DNA from: Planctomycetaceae bacterium
Lineage (GTDB): Bacteria > Planctomycetota > Planctomycetia > Planctomycetales > Planctomycetaceae
NCBI GenBank assembly: GCA_021732995.1
Contig: JAKFWA010000071.1
Location: 1-64,000 of the forward strand
DNA length: 64,000 bases
Direction of reading: 5' to 3'
Shown here: piece by piece, positions 44,070-54,500 of the stretch
How the letters are laid out: each line of letters starts with the position of its first letter
How positions within the stretch are numbered: the first letter of the stretch is position 1
The notes under the pieces: generated by a model
What the model was told of the DNA's origin: nothing
Database searches by the model: none
Seen by the model: the letters and a program-made list of their open reading frames with translations, nothing else
Position numbers and translations under genes: made by a program

Positions 44070-44879
44070 TCACACAATCACGCCCGCTTCCGGGCTGGAG
44101 GCTGTCGCGTACAGCTTCTTCGGAATGCGTCCGCCGAGGTACGTGAGCCGTCCGGCGATGCAGCCGTGCTTCATCGCTTGAGCCATCGTCAGCGGATCGC
44201 GGGCACTCGCAATGGCGGTGTTGAGCAGCACGCCGTCGCAGCCCAGTTCCATCGCCATGGCGACGTCGCTGGCCGTGCCGACTCCGGCATCCACGATCAC
44301 GGGATAATCGGGATCGTTCTCTTTCAGGTACTCCAGACAGATCCGGATGTTGTTCGGATTGAGGATGCCCTGACCGCTGCCGATCGGACTGCCCGCCGGC
44401 ATCACGGACGTCGCCCCGGCGTTCTTCAAACGCTTCGCGGTGATCGGGTCGTCGGTCGTGTAGCACAGCACCTGAAAGCCGTCGGCGACCAGTTTTTCAG
44501 TCGCTTCCAGCGTGGCGATAGGATCGGGCAGCAAGGTCTTCTTGTCGCCGAGCACTTCCAGCTTCACCCAGCTCGCGCCGGGATTTTCCAGACCGGAGAG
44601 GATCTCGCGTCCCAGTCGAGCAACGCGGATGGCGTCTTCGGCGTTAAAGCAACCGGCGGTGTTCGGCAGAATCGTGTAGCGCTTCAGGTCGATGTATTCG
44701 AGGATGTTGCGACCGGCGGAATCGATCAGCCGCTCACGACGCACGGCGACCGTGATCACGTCCGAGCCGCTGGCTTCCAGACACTGCTGCATCATCTCGA
44801 GCGTGGAGTACTTTCCCGTCCCGACAATGAGCCGCGACTGAAGCACATGACTGCCTAATACGAGGGGTTTATCGGACAT
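44070..44879 (-). CDS. thiG: Thiazole synthase ThiG
   Basis: A 269-residue enzyme from ATG 44879 (the frame is open further to 45098, without coding signal). It makes the thiazole phosphate part of thiamine from deoxyxylulose 5-phosphate, dehydroglycine and ThiS thiocarboxylate. The family pattern is intact: [52 protein letters not shown], the Lys of the Schiff base in WVKLEV, and [10 protein letters not shown]. The thiS, thiO and thiH genes are not in this window, so the pathway is split. No TPP riboswitch is seen in the short leader. Confidence 0.95.
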   Translation of the reverse strand: MSDKPLVLGSHVLQSRLIVGTGKYSTLEMMQQCLEASGSDVITVAVRRERLIDSAGRNILEYIDLKRYTILPNTAGCFNAEDAIRVARLGREILSGLENPGASWVKLEVLGDKKTLLPDPIATLEATEKLVADGFQVLCYTTDDPITAKRLKNAGATSVMPAGSPIGSGQGILNPNNIRICLEYLKENDPDYPVIVDAGVGTASDVAMAMELGCDGVLLNTAIASARDPLTMAQAMKHGCIAGRLTYLGGRIPKKLYATASSPEAGVIV

Positions 44880-44997
44880 CGTTGCTGGTTTCTGAGTTGG
44901 AATCTGAAGCGAACGGATCTGGCTCATTCCGCCGGAGACGCACTGTAGCAACTCACGGCAATCGTCACCGCGATCCGTGTCGGGATCTGTGAAAGTC

Positions 44998-45136
44998 GTA
45001 GCCACATTCCATGTGCCGTGACCTTCAACGGACGATGTGATGCTGGTCGTAACGCGACCTTCGACCCTCGGGCAGCGTGCCAGACTCTCGACAGTCATGA
45101 TCCTTCAGCGGACGGCACACGAAGCGTGCCTGCTAC
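44998..45136. repeat. Inverted repeat, GTGTGCC family
   Basis: GTAGCCACATTCCATGTGCC at 44998 and GGCACACGAAGCGTGCCTGC ending at 45134 are inverted relative to each other, with an ~100-base interior. Close relative of 37700-37773. It overlaps the stop codon of the transporter gene at its end. Confidence 0.6.
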
Positions 45137-46653
45137 TTTCCCGATGTCTGCCAGGCCACCGGAGTTTTCTTGAACTTGGACGTGTCCCAGTAATCACGCA
45201 CCTCCCAGTAGATGCATGAGACCGCAAACCCCACATACAGCACCGATGCGATGCTCATCATCACGATGGAGGCCAAACCGGGCCGGGCGGACTTGGGCAG
45301 CAGTTTGAGGTTCATGTAGAGCATCGTCGGCACGTAGATCGCCATCGCGAAGCCGCCCATGTAGGCCGCGTTGAAGAGCACTCCCAACTCACGAATGCCG
45401 GAGAACTCTGTCACGGATGTGATGACGCAGCCAATCACGATCCACGACATCGCAATGACCATGTACCACCAGCTCAATTCGCGTTTGCGAGCGAACTTGA
45501 AGTTGGTGTAGAGGATGTCCGCGATCGAACGACCCACGCCATCGACCAGCGCCAGTTGAGTGCTGAACAGCGTCGCCACTCCCACGATCAGGAACAGCAT
45601 GCGTCCAATCGTCCCCCAGCCAGCGCCCCACTGGCCGAACACCTCGCCTAGAATCTGCGACTCGTCCCAGATCAACTGACCTTCCTGCGGTATAAAAGGT
45701 TTGCCGCTTTTGCTGTGATGCAGCACGGCCAGCGCGCCGAAAATGAACAGCATCAGCGTGAAGGTATTCAAGGCCCAGAAGAACAGGCACTGATCCTTCA
45801 GGATGTAGCGGAACCACGTCTTGAAGCGCGCCTGATTCTCGGGAGTTTCTGGGTAGACGAAACCGGTCGACGGAATGGTTTCGGAGCGGCCGCGCAGAGG
45901 ATTCTGCATGTCGGGGATCAGCGCACCCATGCCGATGTTCTTGTCGCGGAGATAGAACGAATAGAATAAATTCGACGTACCACCCGCGCCCGCGAAGACC
46001 AGCGCGATGAACATGGCTTTGGTCGTCACGCCTTCCGGCTTATGACCGAAGTTGACCGCACCCGCGGCCAGTTCTTTCCAGGTATCAAACGTCCCGACGG
46101 CGAACGCGACGATAATCAAACCGCCGGTCACGGTGACGACCATGATCTCAATGGCCTTCTCAACCGAGTTGTAAATCATCTTTGGCCCGAACAAGAGCAG
46201 CCACACGACCCCGAACGTCAGGCTGGTCCAGAACGTATCTGAACCCCAGAAGGTCCCGGCCGCGAAATCAGGTCCGACGAGCAACGCCTTGGCCGCGCTG
46301 GCCGAAGCGCGAGCCCAACCCGGAGCCAGCCAGCCCATCACGTTCAACAGAATGAACATCGGCCCGAAGCCGCGCCACAACCGTGAGAAGCCCGTGTAGA
46401 CGGTCTCACCGGTGGCGATGGTCCAGCGACCGACTTCAAAGTTGATCCACAACTGCAGGAAGACTCCGATGACCGCGCACCACGCCATGCCCGGTCCGAA
46501 CTCGGCGATGTGTCGCGGCCAGATGATGATTTCACCCGCCCCGATCGATAGTCCGACCAGCACCGCGCCGGGCCCGGCCATCTGCCAGAATGTGCCCTTC
46601 ATTTCGGGCATGTCGGCTTGCTTGAGATCGTCGAGCGGCTGCAGTTGCGACAT
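45133..46653 (-). CDS. Atypical Nramp-like transporter
   Basis: A 506-residue protein with about 11-12 membrane segments. The overall pattern fits the Nramp/LeuT-fold divalent metal transporters: MAGPGAVLVGLSIGAGEIII at the position of TM1, and AGAGGTSNLFYSFYLRDK at that of TM6. The DPGN and MPH motifs that hold the metal in classical Nramp proteins are replaced (GAGE and GGTSNL), so the substrate is not likely to be Mn2+ or Fe2+ by the usual mechanism. Its start (ATG 46653) is followed upstream by a REP-like palindrome. Confidence 0.8.
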   Translation of the reverse strand: MSQLQPLDDLKQADMPEMKGTFWQMAGPGAVLVGLSIGAGEIIIWPRHIAEFGPGMAWCAVIGVFLQLWINFEVGRWTIATGETVYTGFSRLWRGFGPMFILLNVMGWLAPGWARASASAAKALLVGPDFAAGTFWGSDTFWTSLTFGVVWLLLFGPKMIYNSVEKAIEIMVVTVTGGLIIVAFAVGTFDTWKELAAGAVNFGHKPEGVTTKAMFIALVFAGAGGTSNLFYSFYLRDKNIGMGALIPDMQNPLRGRSETIPSTGFVYPETPENQARFKTWFRYILKDQCLFFWALNTFTLMLFIFGALAVLHHSKSGKPFIPQEGQLIWDESQILGEVFGQWGAGWGTIGRMLFLIVGVATLFSTQLALVDGVGRSIADILYTNFKFARKRELSWWYMVIAMSWIVIGCVITSVTEFSGIRELGVLFNAAYMGGFAMAIYVPTMLYMNLKLLPKSARPGLASIVMMSIASVLYVGFAVSCIYWEVRDYWDTSKFKKTPVAWQTSGK

Positions 46654-46765
46654 CGAATTACCTGAGGCGTGTGGTGCGCGGAGCTGAAATTCCGCAACAT
46701 CGTAGTCGCGGAAGCGGGCGGCGAAAGCACAACTCAGGTTTCGAGGCTGTCATGAGGCGGGCGAA

Positions 46766-46813
46766 GTAGGCCGGACAATCTTGTCCGGCGTCGGACAGGA
46801 TTGTCCGACCTAC
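46766..46813. repeat. REP-like palindrome, copy 4
   Basis: GTAGGCCGGACAATCTTGTCC pairs with GGACAGGATTGTCCGACCTAC. It lies between the transporter start and the 3' end of the pseudopilin gene. Confidence 0.8.
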
Positions 46814-46839
46814 AAACAAGCGGTGACTCGACGCGTCGC

Positions 46840-47454
46840 TCAGTTGTTACTGAGGTTTGATACCGTCACCGCGCCGGTCAGGTCGCGGATGGTGACTCGG
46901 CGGGTGGAGCTGACTTCGTCGACGATGTCGAACGTGGCCGAAACGGCGGTGCCGTCGGCGAAGAACAGGACGGGGCCGGACCAGGAGACGTTCGTGAACT
47001 CGCTGGAAAGACCAGCGGTCATCGCGGGATTGATACCGCCGCCATCACTGACTCCGCTGATGGCCTGAAAGGTCATGCCTTCGGGAAGATAGCCCGTCAT
47101 CTGGCCGCGAACGGTCGCAGTCTGCCCATTCGTGCCGGACGATTGAGGCTGTTCGTAGGGCACTCGAATAAAGCGGCGGCCACCGGGTTCATAGCGAAAC
47201 TGGAACGTGAGATCCTGATCCAAAGCCTGCGTGCGAGTGCCTGCAGCGACAACCCGTACTTCTTCAGAGGCTTCGCGGACTCGATGTTCGCGGGCGAGCC
47301 TCATCAACGGCTGCCAGCCGAGTCCGGCGACCAGCACGATGATACCAACCACCAGCAGCATTTCGATGAGCGTATAACCGCGCGACACGAGGCTCGCTTG
47401 CGCTGGATGAGCGCGATCGCGAAGCAATCGTGATGTGGATAACGCACGTCGCAC
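46840..47454 (-). CDS. Prepilin-type pseudopilin, GspH/FimT-like
   Basis: A 204-residue protein. The N-terminus carries a type IV prepilin signal: a basic leader then SRGYTLIEMLLVVGIIVLVA, with Gly before the cleavage site and Glu at +5, and a long hydrophobic helix. The C-terminal domain is beta-rich (QFRYEPGGRRFIRVPYEQP, GPVLFFADGTAVSATFDIV), which fits GspH-type minor pseudopilins. It would be processed by a prepilin peptidase, which is not in this window. Last gene of the secretion operon; a long palindrome separates it from gspG. Confidence 0.85.
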   Translation of the reverse strand: MRRALSTSRLLRDRAHPAQASLVSRGYTLIEMLLVVGIIVLVAGLGWQPLMRLAREHRVREASEEVRVVAAGTRTQALDQDLTFQFRYEPGGRRFIRVPYEQPQSSGTNGQTATVRGQMTGYLPEGMTFQAISGVSDGGGINPAMTAGLSSEFTNVSWSGPVLFFADGTAVSATFDIVDEVSSTRRVTIRDLTGAVTVSNLSNN

Positions 47455-47513
47455 GGAAAGTCTCGGTGAGTCGAGGTAATACGCGTCTCACGAAGAGCCG
47501 CGCTCTAATCACT

Positions 47514-47739
47514 GCTCCCCTCGCCCCGGTAACGGGGAGAGGGGCTGGGGGTGAGGGGCGATGTCAGCGATCACCCACTCTATCAGTCGTCTGCAATACA
47601 CCGCAGAAGAAGGTGATGATCACAGAGCGATCATCGAACTCATACTGGTAGCAAGGTGCGGAGTTCTCGAGCATCGTTAAGGGTGAGTTGATAGCCCCTC
47701 ACCCCCGACCCCTCTCCCCGTTACCGGGGCGAGGGGAGC
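47514..47739. repeat. Long inverted repeat between gspH-like and gspG genes
   Basis: A ~46-base arm (GCTCCCCTCGCCCCGGTAAC...GGGGTGAGGGGC) at 47514-47559 is repeated inversely at 47694-47739; the internal CCGGTAACGGGG-type cores form hairpins. The 134-base middle is single copy. It lies inside an otherwise compact operon, so it is probably an insertion that may attenuate read-through to the last gene. Confidence 0.7.
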
Positions 47740-47784
47740 CATGAATGCGCAGTGAGGTTGTTTCTCACCGCTCACATTCAAACT

Positions 47785-48255
47785 CTACAGCTTCTGGTTC
47801 CAGTTGGTGACGTCGTCTTCGTCGCCGTCGGTCTTGTTAGGGCCGGCGGACCAGATGGCGGGTTTGCCACCGGGAGTCGAACGGTTTCCGCTCGGCGGAA
47901 ACTCGTAGTTCAGCGGATTGCCCCAGGCATCGGTCGGGATCTCGTCCATGTAGGGCTTGCGGGGACGACCGTTCTTGTCATTGCCGGGGTTAACCAGCAG
48001 CCCCAGCGCCGTGTCTGCGTTGCCGGATGGATAAACGCCATCATTGTCCACGGCGTACATCTGCGCTACTTGCTCCAGACCCTTGATCTTGGCTTGAGTC
48101 GCCTTGATCAACGCTTCCTGTTGCTTACCTAGGAAGTTCGGCACGGCCAGCGCGGCGATCACACCGATGATGGCCAGCACCAGCAGCACTTCGATGAGTG
48201 TGAACGCGGCGCGCCGGCGATTGAGTTTCAGCGAGATTCCAGTTTGTCGACGCAT
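47785..48255 (-). CDS. gspG: Type II secretion major pseudopilin GspG
   Basis: A 156-residue protein from ATG 48255, preceded by an AGGAGC-like ribosome site (the open frame extends to 48342). Prepilin signal: basic residues, then AFTLIEVLLVLAIIGVIAAL with Glu at +5. GspG hallmarks follow (VPNFLGKQQEALIKATQAKI, YAVDNDGVYPSG, GRPRKPYMDEIPTDAWGNPL) with the Gly-rich end (GPNKTDGDEDDVTNWN) where the family binds Ca2+. It is the main subunit of the pseudopilus. Confidence 0.95.
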   Translation of the reverse strand: MRRQTGISLKLNRRRAAFTLIEVLLVLAIIGVIAALAVPNFLGKQQEALIKATQAKIKGLEQVAQMYAVDNDGVYPSGNADTALGLLVNPGNDKNGRPRKPYMDEIPTDAWGNPLNYEFPPSGNRSTPGGKPAIWSAGPNKTDGDEDDVTNWNQKL

Positions 48256-48428
48256 GCTAATTGCTCCTTTTTGAATCAGCCTCACTCGAGGCCACGTAAA
48301 TTTGATACTGGACGCCAACAACTGAACAAGGCCGAGACCCACCGTTCAACCGTTCGCAATTTCCAGAGTTGATTGGCAACGCGGCCCGACTGACTCTGGA
48401 TCAGCCGATCCTGCTCCGACTTCCACAA

Positions 48429-49637
48429 CTATAATACCGACGAGCTTTGCAACACCGGCAGCAACAGCCCCAGCATCACAAACAACACCACACCAGCCAT
48501 GATTACGAGCATCACAGGCTCGATGAATCTCACAAACAAGTCCAGGGAACGATACGTGCGGCGGTCCATGCCATCGGCCACATCGACCAACACCTGTTCG
48601 AGGTTGTTCGCTTCTTCGGCAACCGCGATCATTTCCACAATCTCTTCAGGAAACTGCTTGCTGGCTCGCAGAGGTTGAGCCAGTGATTTACCTGCCGAGA
48701 TGCCTTCACTCGCCCCGCCGATCGCGACAGACAATACGCGGTTTCCGGTCGCGTCCTTGGCGATTCTGAGTGAGTTCAGAATCGGCACGCCGTTCTTCAG
48801 CAGCGTGCCCAGGATGCGACAGAACCGCGCAATGGCCAGACTGCGATAAATGCTGCCCGCCATCGGTGCTTTCAGGCGGAAGTTGTCCAGTTGCAATCGG
48901 CCTTCGGGTGTTTCGAAGTGGCGAAAGGCAAAGTACCCGGTGAGCGCCAGCACTGCCAGAAGATAGAGACCGTAGTCTGCGATCGCATGACTGATGCCGA
49001 CGACGACGGTTGTCGCCAGCGGCAACTCGCCGCGGTCCTTGAAGCGTTGGAAGATCGGTTCGAATTTGGGCACGAACCAGATCATCATCGCCGTCACCAC
49101 GCCCGCACCGAACATCGACAGGACGATGGGATAAGCCAGCGCACCTTTCACGCGGTCCTTCATGTCTTCCTGATGTTCGGTGAACGTCGCGATGCGTTTC
49201 AGTACGTCTTCCAGGAAGCCGCCTTCTTCACCGGCTCGCACCATGCTGACGGCCAGCTCATTGAAGACTCGCGGATGATGCCGGACGGCTTCAGCGAGAC
49301 GCGTGCCTTGCGAGACCTCACCACGAACTTCATTGACCACCAGCTTGAGCGACTGACTGCGAGCCTGCCGTTCCAGCAGTTCCAGTGAGCGCATCAGCGG
49401 CACGCCGCTTTTAAGCAAGTCGGCCAGTTGTGAAAAGAAGTTGGCGACGTCCATCGCCTTCACGCGACGGCCGCGAGCCCGTTCCTGCTTCTTGGCTGAC
49501 TCCGCCAGCTCAATCTTCAACGGGAAGAGCTGGCGCATGGAAAGCGTCGAGACCACTTCGGTCTCGCTGCCGGCGGAGACCAGGCCGGTCACCTGCTCGC
49601 CGTTCATCGCTTTGGCCACGTATTGAAAATCAGGCAT
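48429..49637 (-). CDS. gspF: Type II secretion inner-membrane platform protein GspF
   Basis: A 402-residue protein, the usual length of the family. Two cytoplasmic T2SF domains flank the membrane segments: FFSQLADLLKSGVPLMRSLE with LAVSMVRAGEEGGFLEDVLK, and ARFCRILGTLLKNGVPILNS with IVEMIAVAEEANNLEQVLVD. Three membrane segments, the last at the C-terminus (VMLVIMAGVVLFVMLGLLLP). Forms the platform on which GspE drives pseudopilus assembly. Gap of 56 bases to gspE in the same operon. Confidence 0.95.
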   Translation of the reverse strand: MPDFQYVAKAMNGEQVTGLVSAGSETEVVSTLSMRQLFPLKIELAESAKKQERARGRRVKAMDVANFFSQLADLLKSGVPLMRSLELLERQARSQSLKLVVNEVRGEVSQGTRLAEAVRHHPRVFNELAVSMVRAGEEGGFLEDVLKRIATFTEHQEDMKDRVKGALAYPIVLSMFGAGVVTAMMIWFVPKFEPIFQRFKDRGELPLATTVVVGISHAIADYGLYLLAVLALTGYFAFRHFETPEGRLQLDNFRLKAPMAGSIYRSLAIARFCRILGTLLKNGVPILNSLRIAKDATGNRVLSVAIGGASEGISAGKSLAQPLRASKQFPEEIVEMIAVAEEANNLEQVLVDVADGMDRRTYRSLDLFVRFIEPVMLVIMAGVVLFVMLGLLLPVLQSSSVL

Positions 49638-49693
49638 GTTCAGAGAGTTTCAAATGACGAATTTCAGATTCCAATAATGAGCAAGTCATCCCA

Positions 49694-51379
49694 TTAGTGA
49701 GGAATGTCAACCTTAGTGGTGCGCAGGATGTCTTCGATACTCGACGTACCATCTATCACGCGCCGCCAGCCACTTTGACGCAAGGTCAACATACCCTGCT
49801 TGCTCGCATGAGCATGAATTCGTGTCGAACTGGCACGTTCCACACACAGCTCGCGAATCCGTTCATCCGTGTGCAGCAGTTCGTAGATACCGATTCGGCC
49901 CGAGTAGCCGGTTTCACCGCATTCACGACAACCCACCTGGCGATACAGCGTGCCGGGGCTCTTGTTCGGGAAGTCTCTCGGCAACTCGTCCGCAGTCGGC
50001 TGATAGGGTTGACGGCAGTGCTTGCAGAGTCGGCGAACCAGTCGTTGAGCCATCACGCCTTCAACGGTACTGGCGACGAGATACGGTTCCACGCCCATAT
50101 CCACCAGTCGCGTGAACGAACTGGCGGCGTCATTGGTGTGCAGCGTGCTGAATACCAGGTGACCGGTCAGCGATGACTGCACGGCCACTTCGGCCGTTTC
50201 CTTATCACGAATTTCACCGATGAGAATCACGTCCGGGTCGTGACGCAGAATCGATCGCAGACCAGCGGCGAACGTCAGTCCGATGCGGCTATGCACCTGA
50301 ATCTGGTTGATACCTTCCAGTTGATACTCAACCGGGTCTTCGACCGTGATGATCTTCACGGTGGGATCACGAATCTCCGCCAGCGCACTATACAACGTTG
50401 TCGTCTTACCACTACCAGTCGGACCTGTGACGAGCAGAATGCCGTGTGGCAGTGTGATGAGTTCGTGAAAGTCCGAGTAAATCTCGGGCGGCATGCCCAT
50501 ACCCTTCAGATTAAAGACCATGCGGCCCTTATCGAGGATACGCAGCACGATGCCTTCGCCATGCAGCATCGGGATGATCGAAACGCGGACGTCGATATCC
50601 CGCCCCGCGACTTTCAATTCAATACGACCGTCCTGCGGCAGACGTTTTTCGGCGATATTCAGCCGCGACATGATCTTCAAGCGGGTGACAATCGCGGCCG
50701 AGAATTGATTGATCTCGGGCGGCACGGGTTGCACGCGCAGCAGACCGTCCACGCGATAGCGAATGATCAAGCCGCGCTCGCTCGGCTCGATATGCACGTC
50801 GCTCGACTTCTGCTCGAGCGCTTCCAGCAGCACCTGATTTACCAGCCGGATCACCGACGCCTGCTGAGCCTGCTCGGCCAGTTCGCCATCGGCCCGCGCG
50901 GCCTCAGCCAGATACTGGTCATCCTCGTCGGTCTTCTGTTTGACGAGTTCGGTGATGGTATCACCGCCGACGCCGAGGCTTTGCTTGATCAGGCGGTCCA
51001 GATCCGCGCGACGCGCGAGCACCGGTTCTAGACGCAATCCACTGAGGGCACTGAGTTCATCCAAGGCTTCGAGATCGAAGGCATCAGCAACAGCGACTTC
51101 CACTCGGCCGTTGACGCGTGCAATCGGCAAAGCGGTGTGCCGAAAGATCGCGGACGTTGGGAACAGGCTGATCAATTCACGGTCGACTTTAATTTCGTCC
51201 AGTTCGACGTACCGCATCCCGAGTTCGTCAGCGAAGGCCTTCAGCGCGTCGTCTTCCGCGACCATACCCAGTTCGATGACCGCCTGGTCGAAGCGCTTGC
51301 CGTTGATCTGACGACGTACCGTTTCGCATTGCTCAGCGGACATCAACCGGCGTCGAACGAATAATTCAGCAATTTCCAT
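49694..51379 (-). CDS. gspE: Type II secretion ATPase GspE
   Basis: A 561-residue ATPase from ATG 51379 (the open frame begins at 51472). The N-terminal GspE_N domain ([20 protein letters not shown]) precedes the ATPase: Walker [16 protein letters not shown] (~316), Asp box [15 protein letters not shown], Walker [21 protein letters not shown], His box [15 protein letters not shown], and the zinc Cys motif [17 protein letters not shown] (~450-485). All catalytic elements are intact. It powers the pseudopilus. Second gene of the operon after the secretin-like gene. Confidence 0.95.
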   Translation of the reverse strand: MEIAELFVRRRLMSAEQCETVRRQINGKRFDQAVIELGMVAEDDALKAFADELGMRYVELDEIKVDRELISLFPTSAIFRHTALPIARVNGRVEVAVADAFDLEALDELSALSGLRLEPVLARRADLDRLIKQSLGVGGDTITELVKQKTDEDDQYLAEAARADGELAEQAQQASVIRLVNQVLLEALEQKSSDVHIEPSERGLIIRYRVDGLLRVQPVPPEINQFSAAIVTRLKIMSRLNIAEKRLPQDGRIELKVAGRDIDVRVSIIPMLHGEGIVLRILDKGRMVFNLKGMGMPPEIYSDFHELITLPHGILLVTGPTGSGKTTTLYSALAEIRDPTVKIITVEDPVEYQLEGINQIQVHSRIGLTFAAGLRSILRHDPDVILIGEIRDKETAEVAVQSSLTGHLVFSTLHTNDAASSFTRLVDMGVEPYLVASTVEGVMAQRLVRRLCKHCRQPYQPTADELPRDFPNKSPGTLYRQVGCRECGETGYSGRIGIYELLHTDERIRELCVERASSTRIHAHASKQGMLTLRQSGWRRVIDGTSSIEDILRTTKVDIPH

Positions 51380-51562
51380 GATGGAAAACCCGGCGGAGCA
51401 AGGTGGGAACGTCAAGGCGGGAGGGGCGAGGATGAATCGCACTGACCCATCCTCGCGAGGGAGAAGTGGCACCCGAAGAGATCAGGCAGTCACTCCGTTG
51501 CGTCTGGCAATCGCCGACGCGTTGTGTGTTTTCATCCGGTGAAGGGTGAACCGGCGCGATGA

Positions 51563-54500
51563 TCAGCGGCCACCACGGCCTCCGCCGCCGAAGCCACCTC
51601 CACCAAAGGGACTGCCGCCGCGACCGCCACCACCAAAGGGACTGGCGCCGCCGCCGAAGCCACTACCGCTACTGCGTTGCTGCTGTTGCTGAATGAGCTG
51701 ACGGACTTCATCCGGATTCGGTTGCTGCGGAGGCTGACCGCCGCCGCTTCCACCGCCACCGCTGCTTGAGCGGCTGGTGCTGACTTTCACCTTGGGCATC
51801 ACGGCTCCGAGTGCAGCCTTCAGTTGAGTCGACTTCACGTTTTCGAGAGACACCACGCGCACGGTCCGATTGGATTCGAGAGCTGCAGTATCAATCTGTT
51901 CGACCATCGCTTCGATTTGCTTATATAACGGCTCGCTGCAGGAAACGATCAGCCGACTCGCTCGCGAATCCACGCTGATCGTCAGCTTCACTTGCGCTTG
52001 TGTCTGACCGCGACTGCCGCCACGACCACCACCGCCGCCACCACCCATCAGGGCTGCCAGCGGATTGTTCTGTGCGCCGCGATCGGGTTCGAGTTCTTCC
52101 TTGTAGATATCGCGGATCATCTCAGCGACATCCGAGATCTCAGCGTGCTTCACGTTGATATAACGCGGAGCACGATTACGCAGTTGCTCAGGAGTTTCCG
52201 ACGCGTCGAGGATCTCCAGCATCTGCTCGACTTCCGTGACGAGGTGCGGAGGTCCGCTCACCATCAGCGCGTTAGTACGAGTATCAGGCACGATGCGGAG
52301 CGTCTGCGGTCCAGACGTCAGCGAGTTCATGCCGGTGAGATCCATAATACCGCGACCCATCGAGGAAATACCCGAGGTGAGTTCGCCCATCATGCCACTC
52401 GATCCGCCGACGGTGGTTGATACCGAGCTGCTCGGGAACAGCCGTTCGAGAACGGTCGCTGTTTCGAGTGAATCCGCTGATCGCAGATAGAAGATCGTCC
52501 ATTCGGTCTTGGCGGGAATGGCTCGAGCCAGCGAGGTAATGGTGTCTTCGAGCTGATCCAGTGCTCGCGGATCATCCGACATCAGCACCAGGTTGCCGTT
52601 GTTGATCGTGACCATGATCGGAGCCTCAGAACCCTCTGCTGCAGGGTCGGATGACTTCGCCGCAGGTTCGGTCTTCTTCGCAGCCGGCTTCTGCGCGCCT
52701 TCGAGTTCATCGAACAGCTTGTTGAACTCGTCGGCAGCTTCCCGATCGGTCTGCTGGTCTTCGTCGTCCTCTTCACCAGTTGCCACAGCCGCGACAACTT
52801 CGGACACCGCCCGACGCAGTTCCTGCGTGGACACTGAATCCAGATTGTCGACCTTCGCCTTCTTGATTTCCGGCTGTGGCTCAGAACGGCGAGCTTCACC
52901 GCTGGTGGAATCGCGCGGAGTGCGGTTCGCGGGCGGATTGTTCAGGATGCGATCCAGACGCTCGTCCTTCGAGGCCGAAGGAGTCGTATCCGGATCCTGG
53001 CTGCTTGCCGGAACGCGGCGGTCGATCGTTGTGGAACTGTTTGACGGAATCACGGTGCGAATCGGCGTGCGACTCTTCGCGTTCCAGACCTGTTCCAGAG
53101 CCTTCAGGAACTGCTCAGGATTGCGGCCACCCAGCGGCACCGTTCGCACGTTGCCCTGCTGGCTCGCGGCCCCGACCGAAGTGGGATCCAGTTCGGCCAT
53201 CAGCAACTTGATCTGTTCCACCTGATCCGGAGTCCCGCGGACGATCAGGCCCGTGCCCAGCGGGTGAGGCTGAATAACGGGAGCTGAGTTGCCTTCCGTA
53301 ACGAACAGCGACTGAATTGACGCCGTCGCGGTATAAGCATCCATTCGCCCCAGCGGCACCACGGCCACTTGACTGCTGCCGCCCTCACCATCCAGCCGAC
53401 GGATCGTTTCACGAATGCGGTCATGCTGCTCGGAGCTCGCTTGGATGTGAATGCGGCGCGCTCGACCGTCCTCATTCACCACACTGCCGGGAAAGAGCAC
53501 GTTCAAGGTCTTGGCGACTTCTTGAGGGTCAGCCGACTTCAGCGCGTAGACTTCCAGGTAAGGTGTCTTGCTACCTTTGGCAACTTCGCCTTCCTGCTGG
53601 ATGTCGATCGTCTTGATGGCGTCATCGATGATACGAATATCATCCGCCTTCGCAGTGATCAGCAGCGTATTGGTGCGCTCATCAACCGCGACCTGCACGC
53701 GGGCATTGGGGTCGGTGCGCGTCGGCGCACTGGAGCGGCTGCTACTGCTGCCACCACCGAAACCGCCGCGATCACGATCGCGATCACGCGAATCGAAGCC
53801 GCCACCCGCGCTGACGTTCTCGACGCCGCGATGAGGCAACCCGAACAAATCGCGAACGATATTATCAGCGTCCACAACCGTCACATGCTTCAGGTGATAC
53901 TGCTTGAATTGTTTATCACCGACTTCGACGTTCAGGTTGCTGAGCAATTCATGCACACGACGCAGATTCTGACCGATGTCCGTAACCAGAATGCGACTGG
54001 TCTTGCTCAGAGCAACCGCTTTGCCTTGCGGTCCGAGCAATTCCCGGACTTCTTCCACAGCCTCGGCAGGCGTCATGCCCGTCAGCGGAATAATGACGGT
54101 CATCAATTCGTTGCGACCGCGCTTCGGCAGTTCGTCGAGCGCAACCGTCGGCACCAGGTTCGGCGGAATCGGCACATCGATGTTAAGCACGACCAGAAAC
54201 TCGTCGCGTCGTACCAGTACGTAACCCTTCTGCAACAGGTAGCCGTTCAGCACATCGAGTGCTTCCATCGGCGTGAATTCACGCTCGTCGTAGTAATTGA
54301 ACGTGCCTGGCGGGACGTCGTTCAGATCGAGCGTCAGACCGGCCGCTTCGGCGAAGAGCTTCAACACGTCCTGCCACGGAGCGTAGCGGAAGTTGAAGGA
54401 CATCTTTTCGAGCTTCTTGCCGCCGGCCTTCTCTTGTCCGAACGATACAATCGCCGGCGCGGCCGCAACTGCGGTTCCGTCAGCGGCAACAGCGCCCGGC

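Noticed and set aside
44880-44998. TPP riboswitch in front of thiG
   Set aside because: No CUGAGA core with the paired thi-box elements can be found in the short leader.
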